This document shows positions 7,275 to 16,178 of a DNA stretch of 48,901 bases, in pieces. A model generated the notes under the pieces. It was not told the origin of the DNA and searched no databases. It saw nothing but the letters and a program-made list of their open reading frames with translations. Numbering within the stretch: the stretch's first letter is position 1; every line of letters begins with the position of its first letter. The position numbers and the translations under genes are program-made. This DNA comes from Gulosibacter hominis (GTDB lineage: Bacteria; Actinomycetota; Actinomycetes; Actinomycetales; Microbacteriaceae): positions 1 to 48,901 of the forward strand of contig NZ_CAJGWQ010000015.1 of NCBI RefSeq assembly GCF_904842695.1, in the 5' to 3' direction.

Positions 7275-9290
7275 GTGACTGCATCCAACGCTGTACCCGA
7301 AAGTTTTGCCGCCGAACCCGCTGGTTCCGCCGGTTCGGCACCCGCTGCCAGTAGCAAACCGCCACGCAAATCGGGTCGGCGTCCAAGTGACCGCAACCCG
7401 GACGGCACCCCGAGCGCCTCACTGCGGCAGTTGTGGCCGTATTTATTTGCCGACCGCGGCATGATGGCCGTGATCATCGCGATTTCGATCGTCGGCAGTT
7501 TGTTTTCGCTGGCGCAGCCGGTGCTGATGGGGGTGCTCATCCAGCAGGTCGAAGCGGGGCAGCTCAGCGGTTGGATTGTTTGGGCGCTCGTGGCCGTGGT
7601 GGTTGTTGACGCCGGGTTGAGCGGTCTGCAGCATTTTTTGTTGCAACGCACCGGTGAGCGCATCGTGTTGGGCGCGCGGCGCACGCTGATCGCAAAAATC
7701 ATGCGCCTGCCGATCGCCGAGTTTGATGCGCGCCGCACGGGCGATCTGGTGTCGCGCGTCGGTAGTGACACCACGATGCTGCGGGCGGTGTTGACGCAGG
7801 GACTCATCGAGGCGGTCGGTGGCGCAATCACCTTTATCGGCGCAATTATTGCGATGCTGCTGCTCGACTGGGTGCTGTTCCTGGTGACGTTCAGCTGCGT
7901 TGTGGTTTCGCTCGTGGCGGTGCTGCTGCTTTCTCGCCAGGTGATGCGGGCGTCGGCTGCCGCGCAGCAAAAGGTGGGCGATTTGACTGCCGCCACCGAG
8001 CGCGCCATTTCGGCGATGCGCACCCTGCGCGCTTCGGGCGCGATCGAGCGCGAACAGCGGCGCGTCGAGGCGGATGCTGAACAGGCCTACCGTCGCGGCC
8101 TGGATATTGCGGCGATTTCGGCGGTGATGGTGCCGGTTTCGACGCTGGCGCTGCAGCTTTCGCTGGTGCTGGTGCTCGGCATCGGCGGGGTGCGGGTTGC
8201 CGCCGGTGATTTGGCGGTGTCGGGCCTGGTGACCTTCATCATGTTCCTGTTCATGATGGTGGTGCCGATGGGGCTGTTTTTCGGCGCGATCTCGGCGATC
8301 GCTTCAGCCCTGGGGGCCCTGGGCCGCATCGAAGAAATTACGAAGCTGCCCGATGAGGATGCGGCAGATGATGTGTTCCAGCCGCGCCTCACAGTTGTCG
8401 GACCGGCGAATGCCGATGCGGCACCGGATGCACCGGCACTGGAGTTTGCGGATGTGTCGTTCCGCTACCCCGAGCGGGTGGTGCGGGCCGCGCGGGCGCG
8501 AGCGGATGCATCCGGTCGTTTTGATCGCTATGTGAGCCAGACGGGCCGCCGGGCACGCAGCGCGAGCGAAGTGCTGCTTGAAATTGATGAGTCGACCCCG
8601 GTCGATTCACCGCTCGTGCTCGACGGGGTGTCGTTCGCGGTGCCGCGCGGCACTAAGACCGCGCTGGTTGGCCCCTCGGGTGCCGGTAAGTCGACCATTC
8701 TCGCGCTAATCGAGCGGTTCTATGACCCCACCTCGGGGGCGATCCGGCTCGGTGGCGCCGATCTGCGTTCGCTTGACCGCGCCGAACTGCGCGCGCAGCT
8801 GGGCTATGTGCAACAAAATTCGCCCACGCTCGCGGGCACGCTGCGTGACAATCTGCTGCTGGGCCGGCCGGATGCATCCGATGACGAGTGCGCCGCGGCG
8901 CTGCGGTCGGTGAACCTGGGTGAGGTGCTCGATCGCTCGCCAGAGGGGCTCGACGCCGCCGTTGGCGAGGCGGGCGTGCGACTTTCGGGTGGTGAGCGAC
9001 AGCGGCTCGCCATTGCGCGCACACTGCTGGCCGCTCCCCCGATTCTGCTGCTGGATGAGTCGACCTCGGCGCTTGACGGCCGCAATGAGGCGCTGATGCG
9101 AGATGCGCTTGATCGCGCCGCCGAGGGGCGCACGATGGTGATGATTGCGCACCGGCTGTCGACCGTGATCGACGCCGACGAGATCGTGGTGCTCGAGCAC
9201 GGCCGCGTGGTCGGCCGCGGCACACACGAAGAGCTCGTTGAGTCGACGCCGTTGTACCGCGAACTCGCGCAGCATCAGCTGCTGGCGTAG
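7275..9290 (+). CDS. ABC exporter, fused membrane and ATPase domains
   Basis: This is a half-type ABC exporter (671 residues from GTG 7275; an ATG at 7257 is the alternative start). After a variable Ala/Pro-rich 45 residues come six membrane helices. The nucleotide-binding domain has Walker A GPSGAGKST, Q-loop YVQQNSPTLAGTLRDNL, signature LSGGERQRLAIARTLL, Walker B ILLLDESTSALD and switch IAHRLSTV, so it should be active. Oddly, about 45 residues of Arg/Ala-rich sequence are inserted between the first strand (VSFRYP, near 398) and the strand leading to Walker A. The ATPase is standard; the substrate (lipid, drug or peptide) cannot be told. It stands alone and probably homodimerises. Confidence 0.88.
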   Translation: MTASNAVPESFAAEPAGSAGSAPAASSKPPRKSGRRPSDRNPDGTPSASLRQLWPYLFADRGMMAVIIAISIVGSLFSLAQPVLMGVLIQQVEAGQLSGWIVWALVAVVVVDAGLSGLQHFLLQRTGERIVLGARRTLIAKIMRLPIAEFDARRTGDLVSRVGSDTTMLRAVLTQGLIEAVGGAITFIGAIIAMLLLDWVLFLVTFSCVVVSLVAVLLLSRQVMRASAAAQQKVGDLTAATERAISAMRTLRASGAIEREQRRVEADAEQAYRRGLDIAAISAVMVPVSTLALQLSLVLVLGIGGVRVAAGDLAVSGLVTFIMFLFMMVVPMGLFFGAISAIASALGALGRIEEITKLPDEDAADDVFQPRLTVVGPANADAAPDAPALEFADVSFRYPERVVRAARARADASGRFDRYVSQTGRRARSASEVLLEIDESTPVDSPLVLDGVSFAVPRGTKTALVGPSGAGKSTILALIERFYDPTSGAIRLGGADLRSLDRAELRAQLGYVQQNSPTLAGTLRDNLLLGRPDASDDECAAALRSVNLGEVLDRSPEGLDAAVGEAGVRLSGGERQRLAIARTLLAAPPILLLDESTSALDGRNEALMRDALDRAAEGRTMVMIAHRLSTVIDADEIVVLEHGRVVGRGTHEELVESTPLYRELAQHQLLA

Positions 9291-9500
9291 CTGCGACGCC
9301 TGCCCGCTACTCTCACCCCAAACGCTCGCCACAATCGCGCCCGGAAACACCCATATAGAGCCGCCTGGACGAATCCTGTAAACCGCCTGGGAGCCCCCCT
9401 TCCCCTTGCCGCCCAGGACGCCATTCTGTAACTTTAACCGTGCTCAATCATTTGCCAAAATACTGTCCTCGACGCGACACAGCTTGGCTTCAGATGTCGA
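9291..9500. other. intergenic AT-richer DNA upstream of the 58-codon ORF
   Basis: About 210 bp with no gene I can support. Base composition shifts from GC-rich to more mixed near 9420. A short CCTGGG/CCCAGG inverted repeat at about 9389-9418 is weak. No convincing -35/-10 pair or Shine-Dalgarno stands out before 9501. Confidence 0.5.
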
Positions 9501-9677
9501 ATGACTCCAGCCATCAGCGAATCAAAAGCTCAGCAAATTTACCGCCTCAATGACGACATCATCCCGCTCCATTTCCTCAGGATTGCGTTTCAAGCTCCCG
9601 ACCCACGCACATCCGTCTCCATCCCATGCGCACCAGGGTCGCCTAACACTGCTCATGAGCATGTAGTTTTTCAATGA
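9501..9677 (+). CDS. 58-codon ORF translationally coupled to MFS exporter
   Basis: An ATG-initiated ORF of 58 codons ends in TGA at 9675-9677, overlapping the ATG of the following MFS gene at 9674 by four bases (ATGA). That overlap is the normal arrangement for translational coupling. The product begins MTPAISESKAQQIYRLNDD, has an acidic and polar first third, and has a Ser/Pro/His-rich second half with one cysteine and a final VVFQ. I recognise no family. No good ribosome site precedes it. It could be a small regulatory or leader ORF, a peptide exported by its neighbour, the remnant of a truncated gene, or chance. Codon use is mixed like the MFS gene. Confidence 0.4.
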   Translation: MTPAISESKAQQIYRLNDDIIPLHFLRIAFQAPDPRTSVSIPCAPGSPNTAHEHVVFQ

Positions 9678-10975
9678 TGAATTCGTCCAGAGAAGGGCAA
9701 GAGCGACACCCTGTAGCAGGGGCCGTTCTTCTCATACTGGCTCAAGCAAGTAGTGCGGGGGCTTCGTTCTTGCTTGAAAGTGTCGCACGCCTCTACATCA
9801 CAGTCATGGTTCCGGGCGCCACCGCTTCGTGGGCGATCGCTGCAGCCGCCGCTGCCTCGACAGCGCCCCGGATTATTATTCAGGGCCCTGCCGGCCGCCG
9901 AGCCGATTTCGGCAGGAAAGATCACACGCTGGTCATTTCAGCGATTATTAAAGCGATCTCTCTCATCGCTCTCACTCTCTCATTACTCATTTGGCCACTC
10001 AACGTCGCAGTCATTAGTGGTTTCATGGTGGTTTCCATCTTTGTGAGCTTCTCTATTGGGCAGTTCTTCAACGCCACCCGCGCTGCGTTCACCCAGGCGT
10101 TCACCCCGGCAGGAAGCCGTCCAGAAGTTGCATCCTGGTCGATGTTTGCCTTATCCAGTATGGGGATCATCGCGGCTGCGATGGTGCCACTGATATTTGA
10201 GCACGCTGGTGCAGTCGGAGTACTGGTCAGCGCCAGCGTGCTTGAGATCTCAACGATTCTGGTAACGCTGCGATTCCTTCGGAAGGATTTCCCGCATTAC
10301 CATCATCGCGCGAGTTCACTTCACGTTAATTCCCAGACTTCTCGCTCATCGCACCGACTCGACTTGGCCTCGCAGCATGATGCAGTCAAATTGCTCTTCA
10401 TGCTTGCGTCCATCTATGGTCTGCTAGCGGGAGCAACAAGCCAGGCCCTGCCACTGTATGTTCTGAGAACACGTTCAATTGAGATTGCACAATTTGGCCT
10501 AGTGACCGGAGCCTTCGCTGTCGGCAGCCTTATTGGGGCGGTCGTCTGTGCGCGTCTCGTGCATAGACACGGCGCCACATCGGTCTTGAACACCTCTTTA
10601 CTGGTGTGCGGTGGGCTTTATGTCCTTTTTTCCCTAGGCCCGAATACGCTGACCTTGACGCTAGTTATGCTACTCACAGGAATTACGGTCGGGGTCTTCG
10701 GAGCTTCGCAAGGACCCATCCTGCAGCAATATATTGACCACGCCAAAATGGGAAGGGCTTATTCCCGCCTCGTTCAGGTCAGCGGTATTTTCACCCTATT
10801 GGGCACGATACTGGCTGCTCTCACCACCGCTATCTCAGGTGCGATTGGCCACGGCAGCGTCGCACCCGATATTTATGCATGGGTGATTGCCTGCAGCGGT
10901 CTTCTCGCGTTCACAACTCCGTTGCTACTCATGGCGCGGAGAATTATCCGCAACGCTCGCAGCAGTCAAGTTTGA
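9674..10975 (+). CDS. MFS transporter, atypical composition
   Basis: This is a major facilitator superfamily permease of 433 residues with 12 predicted helices. The motif A equivalent GRRADFGRKD lies between helices 2 and 3, and a hydrophilic central loop (His/Ser-rich, about residues 205-235) separates the halves. The general fold suggests proton-coupled efflux; the substrate is unknown. It uses TTA and other AT-ending codons rarely seen in its neighbours, and the preceding intergenic DNA is also AT-richer, so transfer from another host is plausible. It starts at ATG 9674 inside the stop of the 58-codon ORF. An ATG at 9677 is an equal alternative. Confidence 0.85.
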   Translation: MMNSSREGQERHPVAGAVLLILAQASSAGASFLLESVARLYITVMVPGATASWAIAAAAAASTAPRIIIQGPAGRRADFGRKDHTLVISAIIKAISLIALTLSLLIWPLNVAVISGFMVVSIFVSFSIGQFFNATRAAFTQAFTPAGSRPEVASWSMFALSSMGIIAAAMVPLIFEHAGAVGVLVSASVLEISTILVTLRFLRKDFPHYHHRASSLHVNSQTSRSSHRLDLASQHDAVKLLFMLASIYGLLAGATSQALPLYVLRTRSIEIAQFGLVTGAFAVGSLIGAVVCARLVHRHGATSVLNTSLLVCGGLYVLFSLGPNTLTLTLVMLLTGITVGVFGASQGPILQQYIDHAKMGRAYSRLVQVSGIFTLLGTILAALTTAISGAIGHGSVAPDIYAWVIACSGLLAFTTPLLLMARRIIRNARSSQV

Positions 10976-11000
10976 GCCCGGCAAGTAGCGACGGCTGCAG

Positions 11001-11573
11001 CTAGTCGAGGGCCACGTCAACACCGGCTGCGCGCAGCTCGTCGAGCGCTTGCGCTGCGGTTTCAGGGTTGACGGCCGCAGTGAGCGGCACGATCACGCGC
11101 GCCGAAAAACCGGCCTGCTTCGCGTCGAGTGCCGAAGCCCGCACACAGTGATCGGTGGCGATACCCACCACATCCAGGTGGGTAATGCCCGCATCCCGCA
11201 GCGCATCCGCGAGTAGCTGCCCGGTTTCGGTAACGCCCTGGAAAGCCGAATAGTCGGGAAGCCCCATGCCCTTGCGAATGTGCAGACCGATGGGTTCGGT
11301 GTTGAGGGCGGGGTGGTACTCGGATCCCGGGGTGTCGGCGACGCAGTGCACCGGCCAGGTGTCAACGAAATCGGGCGAGGCCGAGAAATGACCGCCATTG
11401 TCGTTATCGGCATCGTGCCAGTCGCGGGATGCGGCAATCACCGAATATTCGGCGCCGCATGCTGCCAGATATTCGCTGATTTCGTCCGCCACTCGAGCAC
11501 CGCCCGGGCAGGCAAGAGCGCCACCCTCGGTGAAATCATTTTGGACGTCGACAATCAGCAGTGCATTGGTCAT
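11001..11573 (-). CDS. pncA: nicotinamidase / pyrazinamidase-like isochorismatase-fold hydrolase
   Basis: It deamidates nicotinamide to nicotinate in NAD salvage. At 190 residues it has the family size. The triad is visible: Asp in IVDVQNDF, Lys in HIRKGMGLPDYSAF and Cys in IATDHCVRASALDA. Metal ligands are supplied by the SRDWHDADNDNGGHF region. I used ATG 11573 because MTNALLIVDVQNDF is the family N-terminus; an in-frame ATG at 11582 is possible. It lies 57 bp downstream of the ABC exporter pair on the same strand and may be co-transcribed with it. Confidence 0.92.
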   Translation of the reverse strand: MTNALLIVDVQNDFTEGGALACPGGARVADEISEYLAACGAEYSVIAASRDWHDADNDNGGHFSASPDFVDTWPVHCVADTPGSEYHPALNTEPIGLHIRKGMGLPDYSAFQGVTETGQLLADALRDAGITHLDVVGIATDHCVRASALDAKQAGFSARVIVPLTAAVNPETAAQALDELRAAGVDVALD

Positions 11574-11630
11574 ACAGGTCATTCTTGCGCATCCGCAGCT
11601 GGAAGGCCCGCTCACCCGCGGCGCTACCGA

Positions 11631-13412
11631 TCAGGCGAGCGTGGCTGTCGCCGCCAGCAGCTGGGCGAAGCGGCCGTTCGCGGCCACCAGCTCAGCATAT
11701 TGGCCAGACTCCACAATGGTTCCCCGCTCGAGCACGTAGATACGGTTCACGTTGCGCAGCGTTTCGAGCCGGTGCGCAATTACGAGCGTGGTGATCCCGA
11801 GGCCATCCAGGCGTTCAAGCATCCGCTGTTGGGTGAGCGGGTCTTGGTGGCTCGTGGCCTCATCCAGCACCAGCACCGCCTGCTGTAGCCCGCCGGGCGC
11901 ATTGCGTGCCCGCAGCAGCGTGCGTGCCAGCACGAGCCGCTGCCGCTGCCCGCCACTGATACGGCTACCGCGGCGCCCCACCGGTGTGTCGAGCGGCAGC
12001 TCGAATTCGGCCATCTCGCAGGCCCAGCTGAGTTGCTCGTCGCTTGCCGTCGCATCCGCCACGCGCAAATTGTCGGCGACGGTACCGTCCACCACGAATC
12101 CCTGCTGGTCGGCCACCGCAACCCGCGCGGCCACCGCATCCGATCCGAGCGCCGCCACCGGGTGCCCGTCGATGAGCACTTCGCCGCGGTCAACGTCGTA
12201 GTGACGCTGCACGAGCCGCCCGATCGTCGACTTGCCCGATCCGGTCGAGCCAACGAGTGCGATCGAACTGCCGGCCGGCAGCTGTAGCGACACGCCCCGC
12301 AGTGCTCCCGCATCCCGGCCCGGATAGCTGAAGTGCACATCGCGCAGTTCAATTCGCGGGCAGCTCTCGGCGCCCTCGGCTGAGGCGGACGCGGCTGAGA
12401 CAGACACCTGAGGTTCGACAACGGTCGGTTTGCCGCTGGCGAGTTCGCGGATGCGGCGAGTGGCAGCAAGCCCCGCCGGTAGCGAAGTTGCCAACCGCTC
12501 GACCGTGTCAAACACTCCGACGGTGCCGAACACAAACGAGACGGTAACGAGCACACCGGGAAGGTTCGCGCGGTCGGCGACGAGCGCCGGGATGCAGGCA
12601 AGCGCCACCAGCGTGGCACCGAGCCACACCCGCAGCGCGGTTGCCGCATTGCGGATGCCGGTGCGGCGGCCGCCGGTGCGCAGCTGCTCGGCAAGCTGTT
12701 CATCAATGCTGGCGAGCTGGTCGGCACGCCAATCGGCGGCAGCGTAGGCGCGCACCTCTTCTTGCAATCGCAACGTGTCGGCGATGTGCTGGGCGGTGTC
12801 TGCCCGCAGCTGTGCCGTGCGCCGCGCATCATCACCGCTGGTGCGCGCCATAAACGGGATGCCTGCTCCCGCGAGCATCACCACGGCCACGGCCAGCGCC
12901 GGCAGCGTTCCGCTCATAACGCCCGCGGCAATAGTCACCGTCAGCGGCACCACCACGAGCGTCACCGCCGGTGCGATCGTGTGGGCAAAAAACACCTCCA
13001 CGCGGTCGACGTCACGGATCGCGGTTGCTTGGATGCGCGCAGCCCCCTGACCGTCGGTGATGGCCGGCGCCTGCGGCACGAGCCGCCGCAGCAACCACAC
13101 CCGCACCTCGGCCATGAGTGAAAACGCGGCAAGGTGCCCGAGCAGCTGTTCAAGATAGCGCGCGACGGCTTTTACGATCGCCAGCAGCGCCACCGTCACC
13201 ACCACAGGCAGCACTTCTCCGGCGGCAAGCTCGGGGCCGCGCACCCAAATTTCGCCGAGCTTCCAGGCCGGCACCGCCAGCAGCGCTACCGCCAGCAGCT
13301 GGCCGATGATTCGCGCGGCAATTGAACCGGCGAGCTGGCGCGTGGCGGCGCCGGCAAATTGCAGCAGCCAGCGCACCTGTGGCCAGGCACCCTCATGTTT
13401 TTTGGCGGTCAT
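11631..13412 (-). CDS. ABC exporter half-transporter, second subunit
   Basis: This 593-residue fused membrane-ATPase half-transporter has six helices. Its ATPase domain has Walker A GSTGSGKST, signature ISGGQRQRLVLARTLL, Walker B AVLVLDEATSHQD and switch VIAHRLETL. The start ATG overlaps the stop of the preceding half-transporter (ATGA), so the two almost certainly form a heterodimer. Both ATP sites look catalytically intact by Walker B glutamate. The arrangement resembles CydDC-type thiol exporters, but cydAB is not nearby and sequence alone does not decide, so other exporter classes such as siderophore export remain possible. Confidence 0.88.
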   Translation of the reverse strand: MTAKKHEGAWPQVRWLLQFAGAATRQLAGSIAARIIGQLLAVALLAVPAWKLGEIWVRGPELAAGEVLPVVVTVALLAIVKAVARYLEQLLGHLAAFSLMAEVRVWLLRRLVPQAPAITDGQGAARIQATAIRDVDRVEVFFAHTIAPAVTLVVVPLTVTIAAGVMSGTLPALAVAVVMLAGAGIPFMARTSGDDARRTAQLRADTAQHIADTLRLQEEVRAYAAADWRADQLASIDEQLAEQLRTGGRRTGIRNAATALRVWLGATLVALACIPALVADRANLPGVLVTVSFVFGTVGVFDTVERLATSLPAGLAATRRIRELASGKPTVVEPQVSVSAASASAEGAESCPRIELRDVHFSYPGRDAGALRGVSLQLPAGSSIALVGSTGSGKSTIGRLVQRHYDVDRGEVLIDGHPVAALGSDAVAARVAVADQQGFVVDGTVADNLRVADATASDEQLSWACEMAEFELPLDTPVGRRGSRISGGQRQRLVLARTLLRARNAPGGLQQAVLVLDEATSHQDPLTQQRMLERLDGLGITTLVIAHRLETLRNVNRIYVLERGTIVESGQYAELVAANGRFAQLLAATATLA

Positions 13413-15244
13413 CGTTCAACCATCTTGTCGGATGCGGCCACACCGGTTTTGTTCGGCTGCTGCAATGCCGCGAGCGCGGTCGCAAAATACTCGCTGCGTT
13501 CAAGCAGTTCGGCGGGGGTTCCCTGCGCGGTAATGGCACCGTTTTCGAGCACGATCACCCAGTTTGCCTCCATGATTGTGTCGAGGCGGTGGGCGACGGT
13601 GACCACGGTGCGGCCCACCGATGCGGCCGCGAGGCTCGTGCGCACGCGCGCTTCGGTGACGCGGTCGAGATCGGCCGTGGGTTCATCGAGCAGCAGCACC
13701 GGCCGGTCGCGAAGCAGTGCCCGCGCAACGGCGATACGCCGCCGCTGCCCACCCGAGAGATATTCGCCGCGGTCGCCCACCTCGGTGTCGATTCCGTCGG
13801 GGAGGTCGGCAATTTCATCGGCGAGCCCCGCGCGGTGCAGTGCCAGCTGCAGTTCGTCGGTATCGGCGCCGGGTTTGGCGAAGCGCAGGTTTTCGGCGAC
13901 GGTGCTCGCGAGCATCCCGGGCTGCTGTGACACCGTCGACGAGCGGTCGCGCAGCACGTTCGGGGTGACCGGGTGGCCGCTGAGCAGCAGGGTTCCGGCA
14001 TTCGGTGCCTGCAGCCCGCCAAGCACCCGCAGCAGGGTTGATTTCCCGGCTCCGGATGGGCCGATCACGGCGATATGTGCGCCGCCGGGGATTTTGAGGT
14101 TGATGTCATGCAGGAGCGATTGGCCATCAACCGTCACCGATACATCCCGCAATTCGAGTTCTCGACCGGCCCGGTTATCGAGCACGTGTGCGGGCGCATC
14201 TACGGTGGGTTCGTCGCTGACTGGCTGTTTGAGAACGGATGTGATCTGGTCGCGTCGTGCGCGGCCGGCAAGCCCCACATAGAAACTGCGACCGATGCGG
14301 TCGATCGGTTCTTGCAGCAGCGGGATGCACAGCAGGCCCGCGAAGGCGGCACCAATATCGATCGCCCCGTCAAGCAGCCGCCACAGCAGCAGCGCCACCG
14401 CGGTGACGCCCATCAACCAGCTGAACACGATGTCGTTGACGATGATCATCCGTTGGTTGCGCACCAGCAATCGCGATAGTTCGCGCATCGATTCGCGGGC
14501 GGATGCGGCGAACGCGGCGATCATGCGGTCGGTGGCACCGAGCACTTTGAAAGTGCCGATGCCCTCAAGCATTTCGAGGTAGCGTGCGGTGGCGGCAGCC
14601 TCGCGGCGGCGGTATTCGGCGTTGGAGCCGCGCAGCAATTTGCCGGCGGTGACGATGATCACCGGCACGAGCGCCACGAATACCAGTAGCAGCACCGCCG
14701 ATAGCCAGTCGATGGCGATGCCCCACACCACCAGCACGATAAGCGGCGCGGTGAAGGATGCGAGGGTTGGCGCGAGGAAGGTGGCGCGGTAGGCGGCGGC
14801 TTTTTCAACGCCGGCGGTGGCGATATCAATGAGCGCACCCTCACTGTTCGACGGTGCGCTGCCACCCGGGTGGGGCCTGCTGCCGTGAGCGCGAGCTGCC
14901 GGCACCTTCGCGCCGCGCAGGGCGGCAGCCACCAGCTGCCGGCGCCAGTTTTGTTCGAGATCGGCCTGTTCAAAACCGGGGAGCGCTTCGGCGATACCGC
15001 CGGCTGCTGCGCCAATTAGCATCACCGGGATACCGGCAGCCAGCAGCCACAGCGCGCCTGCCACATCCGGCTGCCAGACCGCTGCTTCCGTGGTGAGCGC
15101 CCCTGCTTCGGTAGCAACAAGGGCCGCGATGGCGCGCGCCAGCAATATCGCCGCGACAGCGAACATCCCCACGCGCAGCCAGGTAAGCAGGATGACCGCG
15201 CGAGCCATTTTGGGCGGCTCGGTTATCGCTTCACGCAACCACAT
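13409..15244 (-). CDS. ABC exporter half-transporter, first subunit
   Basis: This 611-residue half-transporter is the first gene of the minus-strand unit, followed with a 4-base overlap by its partner. It has about six membrane helices. An unusual Gly/Pro/His-rich loop (roughly residues 118-135) lies between helices 2 and 3. The ATPase domain has Walker A GPSGAGKSTLLRVLGGLQ, signature LSGGQRRRIAVARALL, Walker B VLLLDEPTADLD and VTVAHRLDTI. The start is ATG 15244 by longest frame; ATG 15208 (MARAVILLTWLR) also fits, because it begins just before the first helix. Divergent from hpaH. Possibly CydD-like, unproven. Confidence 0.87.
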   Translation of the reverse strand: MWLREAITEPPKMARAVILLTWLRVGMFAVAAILLARAIAALVATEAGALTTEAAVWQPDVAGALWLLAAGIPVMLIGAAAGGIAEALPGFEQADLEQNWRRQLVAAALRGAKVPAARAHGSRPHPGGSAPSNSEGALIDIATAGVEKAAAYRATFLAPTLASFTAPLIVLVVWGIAIDWLSAVLLLVFVALVPVIIVTAGKLLRGSNAEYRRREAAATARYLEMLEGIGTFKVLGATDRMIAAFAASARESMRELSRLLVRNQRMIIVNDIVFSWLMGVTAVALLLWRLLDGAIDIGAAFAGLLCIPLLQEPIDRIGRSFYVGLAGRARRDQITSVLKQPVSDEPTVDAPAHVLDNRAGRELELRDVSVTVDGQSLLHDINLKIPGGAHIAVIGPSGAGKSTLLRVLGGLQAPNAGTLLLSGHPVTPNVLRDRSSTVSQQPGMLASTVAENLRFAKPGADTDELQLALHRAGLADEIADLPDGIDTEVGDRGEYLSGGQRRRIAVARALLRDRPVLLLDEPTADLDRVTEARVRTSLAAASVGRTVVTVAHRLDTIMEANWVIVLENGAITAQGTPAELLERSEYFATALAALQQPNKTGVAASDKMVER

Positions 15245-15392
15245 TCGTCGCCAACCTCATTTCAATACCGGGTCTCTCCACCCTACGTGTGCCGCTCATG
15301 GTGTTCTTCGCCACTTGAGCACAAATGACGCCGCACTACTCGGTGCGCGAATATCAACACGCGGCTTCGCCTTCCGGGGCAGAATAGAGAAC

Positions 15393-16178
15393 ATGCTCTC
15401 CCCCGAACAGATCGATGACATCGCGCGTGAGCTAGCCGAAGCCGAACGCACCCGGACGCTGATGCCGCGCATCACCGCCCGCTACCCGGAAGCCACGGTT
15501 GAAGACTCATATGCGATTCAGGGCCGCTGGCGCGATCAGCAGTTGGCTGCCGGTCGCCGTTTGGTGGGGCGCAAAATCGGCCTGACATCGAAGGCGATGC
15601 AGCAGGCTACCGGTATCAGCGAACCCGACTATGGCGTCATGTTCGACGATACCGTCTACGAAAACGGCTCGGTCATCCCCTACGACCGTTTTACCAATGT
15701 GCGCATCGAGGTGGAGCTCGCATTTGTGCTGCGCGAACCGCTCGAAGGTCCAAATTGCAACATCTTCGACGTATTTCGGGCAACCGAGTTCGTCACCCCC
15801 GCCCTGGAAGTGCTCAACTCGCACATCCAGTTGGAGGGACGCACGATCGTCGACACGATCTCAGACAATGCCGCCTACGGAGCGATGGTGCTCGGCGGCC
15901 ACCCCATGCGTCCGGATGAGATCGATCTGCGCTGGGTTTCGGCGCTGCTCTACAAAAATGAGACGATCGAAGAGTCTGGCGTCGCCGCCGCGGTGCTCAA
16001 CCACCCGGCAACCGGCGTCGCCTGGCTCGCGAATAAATTCGCGCAGCACGGTTCGCGCCTGGAAGCAGGCGAGATCATTCTTGCCGGCTCGTTCACCCGC
16101 CCAATGTGGGTGGAGCGAGGCGACACCGTGCTGTGCGATTACGGACGAATGGGGACCATTACATGTCGATTCAACTAG
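15393..16178 (+). CDS. hpaH: 2-oxo-hept-4-ene-1,7-dioate hydratase
   Basis: It hydrates 2-oxohept-4-ene-1,7-dioate to 4-hydroxy-2-oxoheptane-1,7-dioate in the 4-hydroxyphenylacetate (homoprotocatechuate) meta-pathway. At 261 residues it follows the enterobacterial HpcG/HpaH sequence closely as I recall it: [74 protein letters not shown] and AGSFTRP. The family's metal-binding Glu residues fall in EVELAFV. I chose ATG 15393 ([11 protein letters not shown]), which matches the family start; 101 upstream codons in frame are not homologous. It overlaps hpaI by 16 bases. Confidence 0.92.
   Translation: MLSPEQIDDIARELAEAERTRTLMPRITARYPEATVEDSYAIQGRWRDQQLAAGRRLVGRKIGLTSKAMQQATGISEPDYGVMFDDTVYENGSVIPYDRFTNVRIEVELAFVLREPLEGPNCNIFDVFRATEFVTPALEVLNSHIQLEGRTIVDTISDNAAYGAMVLGGHPMRPDEIDLRWVSALLYKNETIEESGVAAAVLNHPATGVAWLANKFAQHGSRLEAGEIILAGSFTRPMWVERGDTVLCDYGRMGTITCRFN

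Noticed and set aside
6152-8023. A 623-codon open frame on the minus strand
   Set aside because: It is antisense to ribA, the small membrane protein and the ABC exporter, crosses a terminator, and shows no domain. Long antisense frames are common in GC-rich coding DNA.
9389-9418. Terminator after the ABC exporter
   Set aside because: The CCTGGG/CCCAGG arms are short, the loop is long and no T-tract follows.
11631-15244. Firm naming of the ABC pair as cydDC
   Set aside because: The heterodimeric exporter layout fits, but cydAB is absent and the half-transporter sequences seen are not decisive.
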